This document shows positions 18,593-29,206 of a stretch of DNA of 64,000 nt, in pieces. Positions within the stretch are counted from its first letter, which is position 1. Each line of letters begins with the position of its first letter. The stretch covers positions 62,001 to 126,000 of the forward strand of contig JABTUA010000002.1 of NCBI GenBank assembly GCA_015075635.1, read 5' to 3'. The notes beneath the pieces were generated by a model that ran no database searches, was not told the origin of the DNA, and was given only the letters and a program-made list of their open reading frames with translations. The translations under genes and the position numbers were made by a program. Source of the stretch: Polyangiaceae bacterium (lineage in GTDB: Bacteria; Myxococcota_A; Polyangia; Polyangiales; Polyangiaceae).

Positions 18593-20572
18593 ATGAGGCT
18601 AGCCACGATCCTCCGCCCGGTTTATATGCATTGCCGATAATCGTAAGGTTTCCGCCCGTGTCCACGGTAAGGAGATCGGTTCTGGCGCTCGTGGCCTCAT
18701 ACCGAGAAAAACGAATGGTCTTTCCTCCGACATTGGGGATACCGAGGATAAGAGTGTGCGGTTCCATAAACACACCCCAACGACCCAGACCCGCATATGC
18801 TCCCGATGTAAACGCGTCCCAGCCGCGCGTAATAAGCGGGCTGTCCGCAGCATTCAACACAACGCCGCGATACCCGCTCGAATAAATGTCTGTTCCGCTG
18901 TACACGCCATACCCGTTACCTCCAAGGGCGCCCCATGCGCCCGTATCCGATTCCGAACCGAATGCGCCGTACACATTTCCATACGTTACGGATCCGTACG
19001 ATGATCCTCTGCCAAAAGCGCGGAACCGGCAATGCCAGCTGCGCAGGTCCCCGCTCCTCCGCATTGATCGGTTGTATATGCGGCAAGACCGTTTTGCGTA
19101 CCTTCAATATACGCCCCATTCGTTCCGCCATATGAGACAAACCCTGTCCCTCCGCCGTATGCGCGCACGCCAAAGGATCCTGCGCCGCCTGTAGGCCGAA
19201 AATCTCCAGCGATCAGATTTCCTTCCGCATACACGCCGATACTGCCGGACGGCAACGCACGCGCCCGAACAGCGATGGAGTTATTTTGGTTGGTCTCGGC
19301 CCAAATACCCGTACCCTGTCCGTTAAACACGCCGGCTGTTGCCCCTGTTCCGGAAACTCCGGCTCCCAGCACGCCAAGCTCGCCGTTATAGCCGAAAGGG
19401 CCATAGAACTGCCCTGCTTTTGCCAAAGCTCCATTCGTCGCCACCGCCTGAAGAGCTGTTCCTGACACGGCAGTATTCAAGAATGCTCCCGTTGTAAGCG
19501 TAGCGTCGCCCGCATTCGCGAGAATTGCATAATTCGGATCGGCCAAAAGAACACTGTTATTAGAGGTGTGCGTAAACAGAGCACCTTGGGAAACGAGTGA
19601 ACCTTGGTTCTGCGCGGATATATTAAGGCCTCTGCACGGGGTGGTATCGCCATCCGGACAATAGCCCACATAACCCCCTACGCGCTGATTTCCTGTGCCC
19701 GATGTATTCGCCGTAAAACTCAAGGCTCCGATCTGCGGAATAAAGGTAAGCGAACGGTCCACGATTCCGCTGCGTCTTCCGTCCATATACGCTGCCCGCC
19801 ACGATGGCCCCGCCGTATTGTTTAAGCGAATCTGCATGGCATTTTGACCCACATTCGGTCCAACCGCGTCCGTAAAGAATTTGAGCGTTTGCGTTTCCGC
19901 TGGATCAGAAATGAATTCCATGAAGTTATCGTACGTTCCGTCCCAGCTGCCCGTCCGGAATACATTCGTGGATGCCGGCCGCTGAACCTGAAAATTGCCT
20001 CCGGCCCAGAGCGTTTTTGCAACGACCTGGTTATTGGGGACCAGAAGGTCTCCGGTCATCGTATCCCCCGCCGTATCAACCCAAATATCTGAAACCGCTG
20101 TTCCTGTGGGCCATGTGGTGCGGCAGGGAGTCGTAGGATCATTCACTAAACAGATCTGATTCACGCTGACCTTCCCGTCAAGATAACCTCCGGACTTTCC
20201 TTTGACATCAATGTCGCCATAAAGCCCCAATGTAAAACCAGTAGCGCCAGTCCCCCAGTTCCCCATATTAATAAGTGTACTTCCAGAGCCGTTGGCCTGA
20301 ACCGCCTTTCCGCTGTTGATAAATGAAATGTTACCTGCGGCCTGAACAGAATTTCCAGTATTTACCCCAATAAACTCATCTGCCGTGCCCTGACCACTTA
20401 CTCTGAAATTTCCGGCTTGCTGTGTTGGCGCACCCGGCTGAAGCCACACGGGGCCCAGCGTATTACCCGAAGGCGGATTCGAGGGTGCTCCTACCCATGC
20501 CGCGTGAGCCATCGTAGCCGCGCCTAAACCAAATGCCATGACCATCGTCGATATAAAAAGACGGGATTTCAT
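18593..20572 (-). pseudogene. Secreted repeat-rich surface protein, patescibacterial in appearance; frameshifted, C-terminus cut
   Basis: The N-terminus is a Sec signal peptide (MKSRLFISTMVMAFGLGAAT, cleavage after AHA), then the AAWVGAPSNPPSGN opening common in surface proteins of Candidate Phyla Radiation bacteria. Glycine- and asparagine-rich beta repeats follow (about residues 60-600). A single-base change in a run of T near 19005 shifts frame; in the new frame the protein continues to LTVDTGGNLTIIGNAYKPGGGSW, the lead-in usually found before a peptidase-S74 intramolecular chaperone domain. That domain is missing because the sequence joins the kinase repeat at 18592. Composition is far less GC-rich than the flanks. 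Origin by transfer or by chimeric assembly is unresolved. Confidence 0.65.
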
Positions 20573-20598
20573 ATTGGCGAAAGTATACCATAAAGAAT

Positions 20599-20673
20599 GG
20601 GGCGGCTCACCTTTCGGTGTGCCGCCCCATTTGAGGAGAGTCCCCCGCAGTTCGGCGAAGCCGAACGTAGGGG
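20599..20673. terminator. Two adjacent hairpins between the lipoprotein gene and the surface-protein gene
   Basis: One hairpin with a GGGGCGGC/GCCGCCCC stem (20599-20630, followed by attt on the plus strand) and a second with nested CCCCC/GGGGG and GTTCGGC/GCCGAAC stems (20641-20673) lie just after the stop at 20677. They probably end transcription of the lipoprotein gene. Confidence 0.6.
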
Positions 20674-20676
20674 GGA

Positions 20677-22806
20677 TTACTGACAGGTCCCCGTGGATAC
20701 CATGCCCTGGTCTGGATTCTCGCCGTAGCTCGCAACGATGACAGAGTTCGTTCCCGGAACCGGGAACACGCTCGTCACCGCCATGGCGATGCTATCGACG
20801 GACTTCTCCGTCCAGGAGCCGAGGCTCAGCTCGCTCAACCTGGCGGAACCCGCCTGCTGGGGCTTGACCGTACCGCCCACAAGGCACGCGCCGTCATGCG
20901 GCATCCACGCCGCACTCTCGATCTCGGTCACGCTGCTGTTGTAGCGCGACCAGTTCTGAAGATCGGACGTCGAAAGGCGAACGCCCTTGAGATTGGGCTG
21001 ATTGCCGTACGCGCCGACCACCATGACCTGGCTGTTCGTCCCGCTGACAGCCCCGAAGACTTTTACGTCGAACGGGATGTTCGCAGAAACGTCCGTCCAG
21101 CTTGAGCCGTTCCAATGCCACAACAGTGCACCGTTCCAGTCACAGACCGAGCCGACGCAGGCCTGCGTCCCTCCAGCCGCATATACATCCGAAGCATTTC
21201 TGCCCCAGAGGCGATACACGACCGTCGGAGGGCTGTGCGTGGGAAGCGTCGTCTCCTTCCAGGTCGATCCTGACAAACGCAAGATCTTTACGTCCTGCTT
21301 TGAGCTGATGTAGTGATCGACCGAAACGAAGACGTTCTGTCCGTCCGCCGCCCAGATCGACCGCACCAGCCCATCACCGACTGCCCAGGGGAACGTCGTA
21401 TCCTCGACCAATGCACCCTGGTTCACACGGTGCAGAAGCTTCGCACGAGCTGCTCCAATCGTTGGCGCCCACGAGCCGCCGAACCAGACGTCGTTCACGC
21501 TGGTACCGTACACGGCCTGGAAGTTGCTCCAGGTACCGCTTGTTGCAGGCAGGGTCATGAACGACCAGCTAGACCCGTTGAAGTGGACGATGCGGCCCTG
21601 CGACGGGCTCGTCGCATAGTCGTAGCCGACCACGTACATGTCGTTGGCCGAGGAAGCCCAGATGTCGCCCGTCACATCCAGCCCCGAAGGGAAGGATGTG
21701 TCGCGCGTGAAGGAGGAGCAGCTGAAGGCCTGCGGCGAACCGCCGCTGCCTCCCGTGCCGCCCGTTCCCGACGTTCCGCCTGTACCACCAGCGTCGCCAC
21801 CGGTGCCTCCGGTGTTTCCGCCGGATCCGGACGTTCCGCCTGTACCACCAGCGTCGCCACCAGTGCCTCCGGTGTTTCCACCGGATCCAGACGTTCCGCC
21901 TGACCCGGAGGTACCACCAGTTGACCCCCCGGATCCCGAGGCGCCACCTGTCGAACCGCCAGTGCCGGAAGTACCACCGCTCCCTGACGTGCCGCCAGTG
22001 CCTCCGGTGTTTCCGCCGGATCCGGACGTTCCGCCCGACCCGGAGGTACCACCAGTTGACCCCCCGGATCCCGAGGCGCCACCTGTCGAACCGCCAGTGC
22101 CGGAAGTACCACCGCTCCCTGACGTGCCGCCAGTGCCTCCGGTGTTTCCACCAGTGCCGCCTGTGGACGAACCGCCTGCGCCCGAGCTTCCACCCGACCC
22201 AGAGGTTCCGCCAGTTCCGGCATCCGTTGAGCTGCAGGGAGGTCCCTGCGTACCGGTGGATGACCATGACCAGACCGTGCCATTGCATGAGAGCGTTCCG
22301 GGAACGCCTTCGCTGCAGTAGTGGCAGTTTTGGTAGTCCTGAAGAGCGCACGGCTTTTTGTCGAAGAATGACTCGGGGTCGTACACCTTTGACGCGCAGT
22401 TGCCCGTATTCGCGCAGCTTGTGCAAAGCGTCCATTGAACGGCGCTCGCATCCGCATCGGCATCCGTGCCGCTGTCGGGCTTCCGCCGCTTCCTCCCCGT
22501 CCGGGGCTCGCCGCCGGTGCCGGAATCCGACCCGGCAATGCCGCCTGTTGCGCCTGTACCGGCCTGACCGGAAATGCCGCCGCTCCCCCGCCGCTCGGGG
22601 TTCCGCCGACGCCTGCTTCACAGCCATTGGACAGGGTGCATTGCGCGCCCCTGTGCCGCCGCTTGCCGAGCTTCCGCCCGCGCCCCCACGGAAGAGCCGG
22701 CAATGCCGCCGCTCCCGTCCGGTTTCGTCGCATCCGCCGGATCGTCGCCAGAGCAAGCCCAGGCGACCAAGCCGAATGCGACGGCCCAAAGCGCTTTTGC
22801 GCTCAT
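20677..22806 (-). CDS. Lipoprotein with Gly/Ser/Thr repeat linker and beta-propeller-like domain (frameshifts near N-terminus)
   Basis: The natural start appears to be the ATG at 22806, giving MSAKALWAVAFGLVAWAC with an AWAC lipobox. Between about 22440 and 22730 the frame shifts several times, but the pieces are consistent with one protein: Gly-rich linker, a Cys-containing segment (QCTLSNGCEAG), then from 22386 a continuous frame of 569 residues. That frame has a Cys-rich start (CHYCSEG), a ~140-residue linker of GGTGG/SGSGG units encoded by tandem DNA repeats, and a ~330-residue region of WxxSxxDMYVVG-like blades (IWASSANDMYVVGYD, IWAADGQNVFVSVDH, LWGRNASDVYAAGG), probably a seven-bladed propeller. 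Base composition is intermediate between the flanks and the rest of the low-GC block. Confidence 0.65.
21760..22180. repeat. Tandem repeats encoding the Gly/Ser/Thr linker
   Basis: Units of about 60-66 bases at 21766-21900 and longer units of about 130-140 bases at 21880-22150 recur almost exactly (for example the segment from ggatccggacgttccgcc onward). Confidence 0.7.
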
Positions 22807-23240
22807 CGTCGTCTGATACTTGTTCGTCACGATTGCCTCCGTTGATTTTCGAAACCTGTGTTGTTGTGAAGGTAAACCGCTTTTTCGGCGGCTGTCCGGC
22901 TTATCCGGACATATCCCGATTGGTCGGGACCCATACCTGCCCCTACTTAAAGGCAGATAGCGCATTTCATCAGGTTTTTGTGAAAATGTCATCAGTTTGC
23001 CATTCTCGCCGCCTGCTACGCATATTCAATATACCATTGTCGTTTATTTGGTAATGTGGAAGTCTTTCGCTAATGGTAGTACGTAGGAAATGATGAGTAG
23101 TTAGGGGTTACGGGTTTCAGGCGCATGACTCATGACCCACGTCAACGTCCAACGTACCCTTCTTCCGACTCCCACCCCCTCATACCCCACGACTCACAAC
23201 CTACGCGCTACCCTACTTTCTGCTATACTGTTTTATATGA
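22807..23240. other. AT-richer intergenic stretch
   Basis: No convincing gene on either strand. The lower GC content and the short unrelated reading frames are typical of intergenic sequence; a TATACT-like element at 23224-23229 lies just before the small gene that follows. Confidence 0.4.
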
Positions 23241-23570
23241 ATGGCGAATCATCATCCAGCGCATCACGAAAATCCTTATCGTGCTCGCGCTTCTTTTATT
23301 ATCGTTGCTCTTGTGCTTGTTATTCTTCAGAGCACAATCCTCAAGCAAGGAACGGTGGGAAACCAAGTTCCCCAAGACGTCGGCGAAACAGAGTCCCCGG
23401 CGCCTGATGCGAATCTTCAAAATATATCGACCAGGCAGGTCAAACGCCGCCTCCCGTAAAACCTGACCCGAACCCGCCGGAACCGATTGAAAACCTTCCT
23501 CTGCACAAACAATACCGTGCCGCCGAATCCGGATACGGACATTCGAACAGGGGAGCAGTCCATCAGATGC
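23241..23570 (+). CDS. Small single-pass membrane protein with Pro-rich tail (probable frameshift)
   Basis: From the ATG at 23241 (an ATG at 23237 is also possible) a polar, His-rich N-terminus (MANHHPAHHENPYRAR) leads into one hydrophobic helix (FIIVALVLVILQS) and a polar stretch. The frame stops at ~23459, but after a one-base shift near 23430 it continues with a Pro-rich segment (QTPPPVKPDPNPPEP) up to the hairpin at 23577. Nothing identifies its function. Confidence 0.4.
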
Positions 23571-23576
23571 GCAGTA

Positions 23577-23604
23577 AAAAACCGCCCGTTAACAGGGCGG
23601 TTTT
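23577..23604. terminator. Rho-independent terminator, usable in both directions
   Basis: Perfect AAAACCGCCC/GGGCGGTTTT stem around a short loop, with T-runs on both strands. Confidence 0.8.
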
Positions 23605-23715
23605 TCATATCCCATCAATCCCCGAATGCAATTCCACGAATGTAGGTCAGAACAACGCAAGGATGTCATTTGTTGCAGTCCTGTATGGGGAACGAAAACC
23701 ATCATTCATGTATTC

Positions 23716-23928
23716 TTAAAATTCACGCTCACGTACCTCCGCCGTCTGCCACTCGAAACCTGAATCCGATTCTTCAATCCGTATAGGCTGCACCTCACCT
23801 ATGGGTAGGTGAACGGATTCCGTGGAATCAGTCTGCAATACTCTTGTTTCAAAATCGCGTACGGATGTCGGCGCGAATTCAATCATTCCCGGAGGGTAAT
23901 ATACACGCCGTCGTCCTCGATTTTCCAC
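23716..23928 (-). CDS. Small hypothetical protein
   Basis: 70 residues, acidic, no signal peptide. It begins 13 bases after the stop of the truncated gene at 23942 and may be cotranscribed with it. No family recognised. Confidence 0.35.
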   Translation of the reverse strand: MENRGRRRVYYPPGMIEFAPTSVRDFETRVLQTDSTESVHLPIGEVQPIRIEESDSGFEWQTAEVREREF

Positions 23929-23941
23929 GGCATCTTCCGCA

Positions 23942-24343
23942 TCATTGCTGCTCGACGAATAAGAAGATTCTCATATGTCCTCCGACGCCGTTCATCCATT
24001 TTTCAATGCGTTCTCCCAAATTTCTCCGAGCTCCCCGTTTCATAAGACGCTCAACCTTGGCATTCTCTCCGTTCCCGCCGGCAGAAAGGACGCGTTCGAT
24101 AAGCTTGGCATGCTGAAGCTCGGCTTGTGCAACCATTTGGTCATGCTGATTTTGTAAGGGAGGAGGAAGCTTTTCCCCGATATCTATCGCCTCCTGCATG
24201 GCGCGCATCATGCGCTCGATGTCCTGCGGACCAATGCGCATTCGTCGTACTTCCATAAGCTCCGCTTCGCGGACGCGACGGAGAAGTATTTTTCGTTCAA
24301 GGTTGGCGCGATGGGTATTAGAAAATGCGATGCGCTCCTCGAC
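23942..24343 (-). pseudogene. Helical protein of unknown function, 5' end cut by IS91 copy 4
   Basis: About 133 residues remain; charged helices (NLERKILLRRVREAELMEVR, QHDQMVAQAELQHAKLIERV) suggest a coiled-coil protein of the kind common next to sigma factors in patescibacteria, but this is only a resemblance. Its frame opens from IS91 sequence, so the natural start is lost. Confidence 0.45.
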
Positions 24344-26190
24344 GCGCGTAGGAGTTTCCATCTGTCAAAACCCACCGAGTCCAAGATACGCGGCGGCGGA
24401 GCTCGGGTCGAGTGCTGCCCGCGAACCCTCGCGCGGCGGGCGTCCGACGCAGCTCGGCAGAGATTCTCCGCGTCGCCGGCTGCGCAGGGCACAGCTCCGC
24501 CTTCGGCGAGGCGCTCACCGACGTCTCACTCCTTCCCGAACCCCAACATCAACTGCTCGGGCACGCTAACGCCGACACGGGTCGCAGGCGGGGCCCTCGG
24601 GCCGAGGCCATGCTCCGCGAGCAGGCGGGTGATCTGGGCGCGGGTGTTGGCGACCTCGGCCCAGCGCATGGGCCCCGAGCAGCGCGGGCAGGTCTCCACG
24701 TCGGCGGCGAAGACGTGAGCGAGGAGCCAGGCCCACCGCTTTCGGGGTGCGGGCGCGTCGTCCGTGTCGCCGATCAGCTCGAGCTGATCGCCGCGAGCAG
24801 GCGGGGCTTGTTCGCGGTCGCGTCGTCGAGCGCGGGCGTGGGCACGACGGACGCCGGCGCGAGTGGTGGCTCGAGAGTACGCCAGTACCGGAGCAAGTGG
24901 AATCGCGGCGGGGGCACAGCAGCGACGAGCCGCGGGATGAGGTCAGCTGGCTCGAACACGAGCGCTCGCGTGCCGTCGCGCCACACTTCAGCTTGAACGT
25001 CAGCTCGAGCTTGCCGTCCGCGCGGCGCTCGAGGCGGTCCTGCGCGACGGGGGGCGCGTGATGTACTTGCAGAGCCGCTCCACGCGACGGCGGTCCCGCC
25101 GTCCACGACCTGCACGGCGTGGATGTTGATACCGCGCACCTCTGCGATGGGCTGGTCGGTCGCATCGACGGCGCGGGGCGCGCGGGTGGGTCGGGCGAGG
25201 CGATGAGGCGAAGCGGCGGCTGGCCAGCGCGGTCGCCGCTCACGGGAGGCCCTGCGCGGCGGCGGCGTAGCAGGCGGCCAGGCCAGGCTCGTCGAGGGCG
25301 AGCTCTGGTGGCGTGTCCTCGACGAGCTCGGGGTCGAGGCTCTTGCCGTGCGCTCGGAGGAGCTTCTCGACGCGAGCGGCGGTGCGCGCAGCCACCTCGG
25401 CGATGTCGGTTCGCGTGGGCGTGTCGAGCTCGCGAAACTCGAGCGGCGAGCGCGGGTCGTCGTTCTCGTGAACGTAAACGCCGTCGAGCACCAGCGAGTG
25501 GAAGTGGACGTTCAGGCGCAGCGCGCTGTCCGTCCTCTGCACCGCGGCCACGCCGCCCGTGTGCGCGTCTGCGACGCTCGCTAGCCCGAGCTGGCGCTTC
25601 GCTCGCCAGCGCAGTGAGCGGTCCACCTCTGCCATGAACGCGCTCACCACCTCGGCGCAGAGCTTCCGGTCGTAGCCGAGCAAGGCTCGCAGTCCCAGGG
25701 CGGTGAGCAGATCCAATGGCGAATGGGCACGCGCGGCAGGACGCTCTGCTCCAGAGTGGACGGCGGTGTCCGCCATCCGCCGACCGAGGCAGGAGGGCAG
25801 AATCCGCGCTGTTTGCAGGAGAAGGCGACGAGCTCAGGTAGCCGCACTCGCGACAGACCAGATGCAGACACCCGTGCTCGAGACGCCCGCAGCGAAGGTA
25901 CTCCTCGAACTCCTTCACCACGAAGCGCGGCAGTCCGCCGTGCTCCTCCGCGCGCTCGAGGAACGCCGGCCAGTGCTCCGCCACCGTCTGGTAGAGCACG
26001 GTCCTCTCCGGCCGGTGGCGGAAGCGCGAGCGCTCGGGCTGTGCGAGCGCATGTGCAGGGTGGCCCACGCCACTGCCGCCTCAGCGAGCGGCGTGCCAGC
26101 CAGGTGAACCCAAAACCCCGCTGTTTCGCTCGCTCACAAGGTGGCGAAGTGGCGAACTCAGGTGGCGATCGACGCGCTTCGTGACACCCG
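24344..26190 (-). mobile_element. IS91-family element, copy 4
   Basis: Full length; left end as in the other copies, right end at cgtgacacccg. It is preceded by low-GC DNA and followed by the same right flank as copy 3. Confidence 0.87.
24526..26068 (-). pseudogene. IS91-family transposase with frameshifts
   Basis: Collinear with the intact transposase, starting at the same GTG, but with indels near 24850, 24985, 25100, 25245, 25700 and 25835. The zinc-finger start, the HUH motif and the tyrosine region are present in different frames. Confidence 0.75.
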
Positions 26191-26191
26191 G

Positions 26192-26288
26192 GCTGGTGGT
26201 CACCTTGATTCTGAACGGCTTCCCAACATCAAGCCCCACGAGGGCCTGTGCGATGGCCGGCATCAGGTCTTGAGGGAAGTCGCTCATG
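26192..26288 (-). pseudogene. N-terminal 32-34 codons of an unknown gene, cut by the IS91 right end
   Basis: An ATG at 26288 opens MSDFPQDLMPAIAQALVGLD and runs into IS91 at ~26191. The remaining part of this gene is not found elsewhere in the window. The same fragment, with an indel, is present at 16715-16812. Confidence 0.4.
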
Positions 26289-27293
26289 GGGGACAGCAGC
26301 GGTTCGAGCCCTGGCAGCCCATCCCCTCGGTGTCCGGCGCTCGCGGACAAGGTGGGGGGTGGCCCCTACACGGTGAAGCTGGGCGGCAAGCAGGTCGAGC
26401 TCGACTCGCTGATCACGTTCCCCGTGCAGCAATACCTGAACTCCAAGGCGGTGTGGGGTGTGATCGGCGCCAACGTGATGCGCAACTTCGCGGTGACACT
26501 CGACGACGCACGCTCCAGGTTCTGGCTCGACGACCAACGGGACGAAAGCGCGCTGCTCGCCTGCACGCATGCCAAGGCTGCCCCGGCCGAAGTCTCTTAC
26601 GTCGAAGCGGACTACTTGTTCGTGCCCGGCAAGGCCGAGCACAAACCCGGGTGGTTCTTGGTCGACACCGGGGCCTCTCTCGGGGCGATGCCCAAGTCGG
26701 TCTTCGCCGAGCTGCAGAAGGCTCACCCCCGGCCGGCGCTGGACGGCTTCTACACTCCGGCTGCCGTCGGCACTTTCTGGGCGCAGCTGACCGCCGTCGG
26801 CGCCCTCGAGGTCGCGGGGCACAAGGTCGAGCACATCGTGACGCGCACCATCGACGACGCGATGATTCCGACCCCCCAGCTGGACGCGCCCTTTCTGGGC
26901 GTGCTTCCCACCGGGTATTTGCGGCATTTCCTCATGACCGTCGACTACCCCGCCGGCAAGCTGCGGCTCGACGGGTATGCGGACCTGCCGCCGCGGGAGC
27001 CCGACAGCTTCTTCGCGCTGGGCATCGGGTTCGAGCAGGTGACCTCGCCACCCATCCATGTGACGCAGGTGCTGCCGGGCAGCAGCGCCGCGGACGAAGG
27101 CATCGCCGTCGGCGACGAGCTGGTGAAGGTCGGCGGCGCGGACTTCGCCAGCCTGACGCCCTATCAGCGCCCGTGGGCGATGATCGATCAGAGCGAGCAC
27201 ACCGCCGTGCCGGTGACGGTGCTCCGAGCAGGCAAGACGATCTCGGTCACGCTCGAGACCCGCAAGCTGCTCACCGATCCGAAGCTGGACTAG
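26286..27293 (+). CDS. Retropepsin-like aspartyl protease with C-terminal PDZ domain (N-terminus probably lost)
   Basis: 335 residues. Residues ~35-80 look like the end of a first pepsin-like lobe (GVIGANVMRNFAVTLD). A complete lobe follows with the active site FLVDTGASLGAMPKS (D-T-G-A) near residue 125 and a closing FLGVLPTGYLRHFLMTVDY. A PDZ domain occupies about residues 245-325 (VTQVLPGSSAADEGIAVGDELV). No signal peptide is visible and the first ~30 residues look non-native, so the original N-terminal lobe was probably removed when the flanking rearrangement formed. The end overlaps the convergent kinase gene by 4 bases. Confidence 0.75.
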   Translation: MGDSSGSSPGSPSPRCPALADKVGGGPYTVKLGGKQVELDSLITFPVQQYLNSKAVWGVIGANVMRNFAVTLDDARSRFWLDDQRDESALLACTHAKAAPAEVSYVEADYLFVPGKAEHKPGWFLVDTGASLGAMPKSVFAELQKAHPRPALDGFYTPAAVGTFWAQLTAVGALEVAGHKVEHIVTRTIDDAMIPTPQLDAPFLGVLPTGYLRHFLMTVDYPAGKLRLDGYADLPPREPDSFFALGIGFEQVTSPPIHVTQVLPGSSAADEGIAVGDELVKVGGADFASLTPYQRPWAMIDQSEHTAVPVTVLRAGKTISVTLETRKLLTDPKLD

Positions 27294-29194
27294 AGTGCAC
27301 CGCCGCACAGGCGTGTCATTGCCCCGCGCACGCGGTCGAGCTGGTTCCGTAGCTCGGCCACGTGGGCGACGAGCCCATTCTGCCGTACCCGCTCGAGCTC
27401 GACGTCGCGCGCCAGTGACTCCAGCGTGCGCGCGCCGACGTTCGAGGCCGAGCCAGCGACCACGTGGGCGATGCGGCGCAGGGCCACCGCGTCGGCGCTC
27501 TCGGCCGCCCGCTCCAGGTCGCTGAGCCGCGCGCCCATGTCCTCGACGAACACGGCGCAAACGTCGGCCAGCACCGCCGCGTCTCCGCCGCTCAGATCCT
27601 CGAGCCGCCGAACGTCCAGAGCGTCGCTGCCGGGGTCTTCGGGCAGCGCGGGCTTCGAGACCTTGGGGGCCGGCCCCGCCGCGAGCCACCGCTCGAGCGT
27701 GGCGCCGACTTCGGCTAGGGTGAAGGGCTTGGTCAGATAGTCGTTCATGCCCGAGCGCAGGCATTTCTCGCGGTCCCCGGGCACGGCGCTGGCGGTCAGC
27801 GCGATCACCGGCAGCGCAGTCCTGTCGTAGCCCAGCTCGCGCAGCCGTGCGGTGGTCGAATAGCCGTCGAGCAGCGGCATCTGGCAGTCCATGATCACCG
27901 CGTCGAACGTACCGACCCCCAGGGCGTCGATCACCTCCAGACCGTTGTGGGCGATTTCCACCGCGTGACCCAGGCGCTCGATCGTCTTCTTCAGAATCAC
28001 CTGGGTGAAGAAGTTGTCTTCGGCGATCAAGATCCGCCTCCGAGCACCGCTGCTGGGGGTGAGCGGTGGCGGCGGCCGGCTGGGCTTCATCACGTGACTG
28101 GGCCGAGCCGGGTCCACGCGCACCGAGAGCGCGAAGGTGGTGCCCACCCCTGGGGTGCTCTCGACCTGCACCGTCCCGCCCATCAGCTCGACCAGCTCGC
28201 GAGTGATGGCGAGGCCCAGCCCCGTGCCGCGAGATTCGTGCCCGGCGCCCTGGGAATACGCGTCGAACAAACCGGGGAGGGTGTCCTTGCTCATCCCCTG
28301 CCCCGTGTCCTCGACGCGAATGGTCAGCATGGGCGGGGCGGGCGGCGGCGACCTACCCGCGTGCAACCTCACCGCGCCGGCGTCGGTGTACTTGACCGCG
28401 TTCGCACCCACGTTCATCACCAGCTGCCTGAGCCGCGCCGGATCCACCCGCGCCCAGCGCGGAAGGTCGGGGTCGATGCTGTGCTCGAATTCCAGTCCCT
28501 TTCCCGCCGCCAGGCTCTTCAACGCGCTGGCGGCCTCGTCGAGCAGCGCCCACAGGTCCACCACCCGCGGGGTGAGCACGAAGCGCCCCGCCCGCAGCTT
28601 CGAATAGTCGAGCACGTCGTCGATCAGCTGCAGCAGCATGTGGCTGGCGTTGAAGATCGCCTCCAGCGACTCGCGTTGCTCTTCGCTGGCGTCGCCCGAG
28701 GCAAGCAGCTGCGCCGCGCCCAGCACCACACCGAGCGGCGAGCGCAGATCGTGGCTCATCCGGGCCAGGAACGAGTCGCGCGCGACGATGGCCGCTTCGC
28801 TGACTTCGCGGGCGGCACGATCGTCTGCTGCCTCGCGCCGCGCCTCGCTGACGTCGCGGAAGCTCCACACGTGGGCCGTCACGCGCCCGCCGTCGAACAG
28901 GGGAACATAGTCGCAAACCAGCTCGCGCCCGTCCGCAAGCAGTACGCCGAACACCGACCCGGCCTCGTGCTCGGCCAGCAGCTCGGACGCTTGCTGTCGA
29001 AGGGCGAGCGCGTCGACGAACAGGGCCCCGGGTTCACTCACCAGGTCGAAGAAGCGCTGCACGACCCGACCGGCCGGCAGCTCGGGCTTCCACAGCCGCC
29101 GGAAGGCGCGGTTGGTGTAGACCACGCGTCGCTCGCCGTCCTCGCACACGACGGGCGTCGGCAGGTGATCGAGCAGCCGCTTCTCCACCGGCAC
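27290..29194 (-). CDS. Hybrid sensor histidine kinase: PAS-HisKA-HATPase-REC-Hpt
   Basis: 634 residues, no transmembrane segment, so probably cytoplasmic. A PAS-like domain (about 5-115) is followed by HisKA with the phosphorylated His near 147 (ARMSHDLRSPLG), HATPase_c with N box (NVGANAVKYT), G1 (DTGQGM) and G2 (GTGLGLAI), a receiver with the acceptor Asp near 435 (VIMDCQM) and Lys in YLTKPF, and an Hpt domain with its His near 577 (RRIAHVVAG). This supports a His-Asp-His relay ending on an external receiver, most simply the NtrC-type regulator encoded 13 bases upstream in the same operon. GTG start at 29194. Confidence 0.93.
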   Translation of the reverse strand: MPVEKRLLDHLPTPVVCEDGERRVVYTNRAFRRLWKPELPAGRVVQRFFDLVSEPGALFVDALALRQQASELLAEHEAGSVFGVLLADGRELVCDYVPLFDGGRVTAHVWSFRDVSEARREAADDRAAREVSEAAIVARDSFLARMSHDLRSPLGVVLGAAQLLASGDASEEQRESLEAIFNASHMLLQLIDDVLDYSKLRAGRFVLTPRVVDLWALLDEAASALKSLAAGKGLEFEHSIDPDLPRWARVDPARLRQLVMNVGANAVKYTDAGAVRLHAGRSPPPAPPMLTIRVEDTGQGMSKDTLPGLFDAYSQGAGHESRGTGLGLAITRELVELMGGTVQVESTPGVGTTFALSVRVDPARPSHVMKPSRPPPPLTPSSGARRRILIAEDNFFTQVILKKTIERLGHAVEIAHNGLEVIDALGVGTFDAVIMDCQMPLLDGYSTTARLRELGYDRTALPVIALTASAVPGDREKCLRSGMNDYLTKPFTLAEVGATLERWLAAGPAPKVSKPALPEDPGSDALDVRRLEDLSGGDAAVLADVCAVFVEDMGARLSDLERAAESADAVALRRIAHVVAGSASNVGARTLESLARDVELERVRQNGLVAHVAELRNQLDRVRGAMTRLCGGAL

Positions 29195-29206
29195 GACTAT
29201 ACCCGG

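Noticed and set aside
21760..22180. CRISPR-like array
   Set aside because: The repeats are coding, vary in period, have no constant repeat-spacer pattern, and encode a Gly/Ser/Thr linker.
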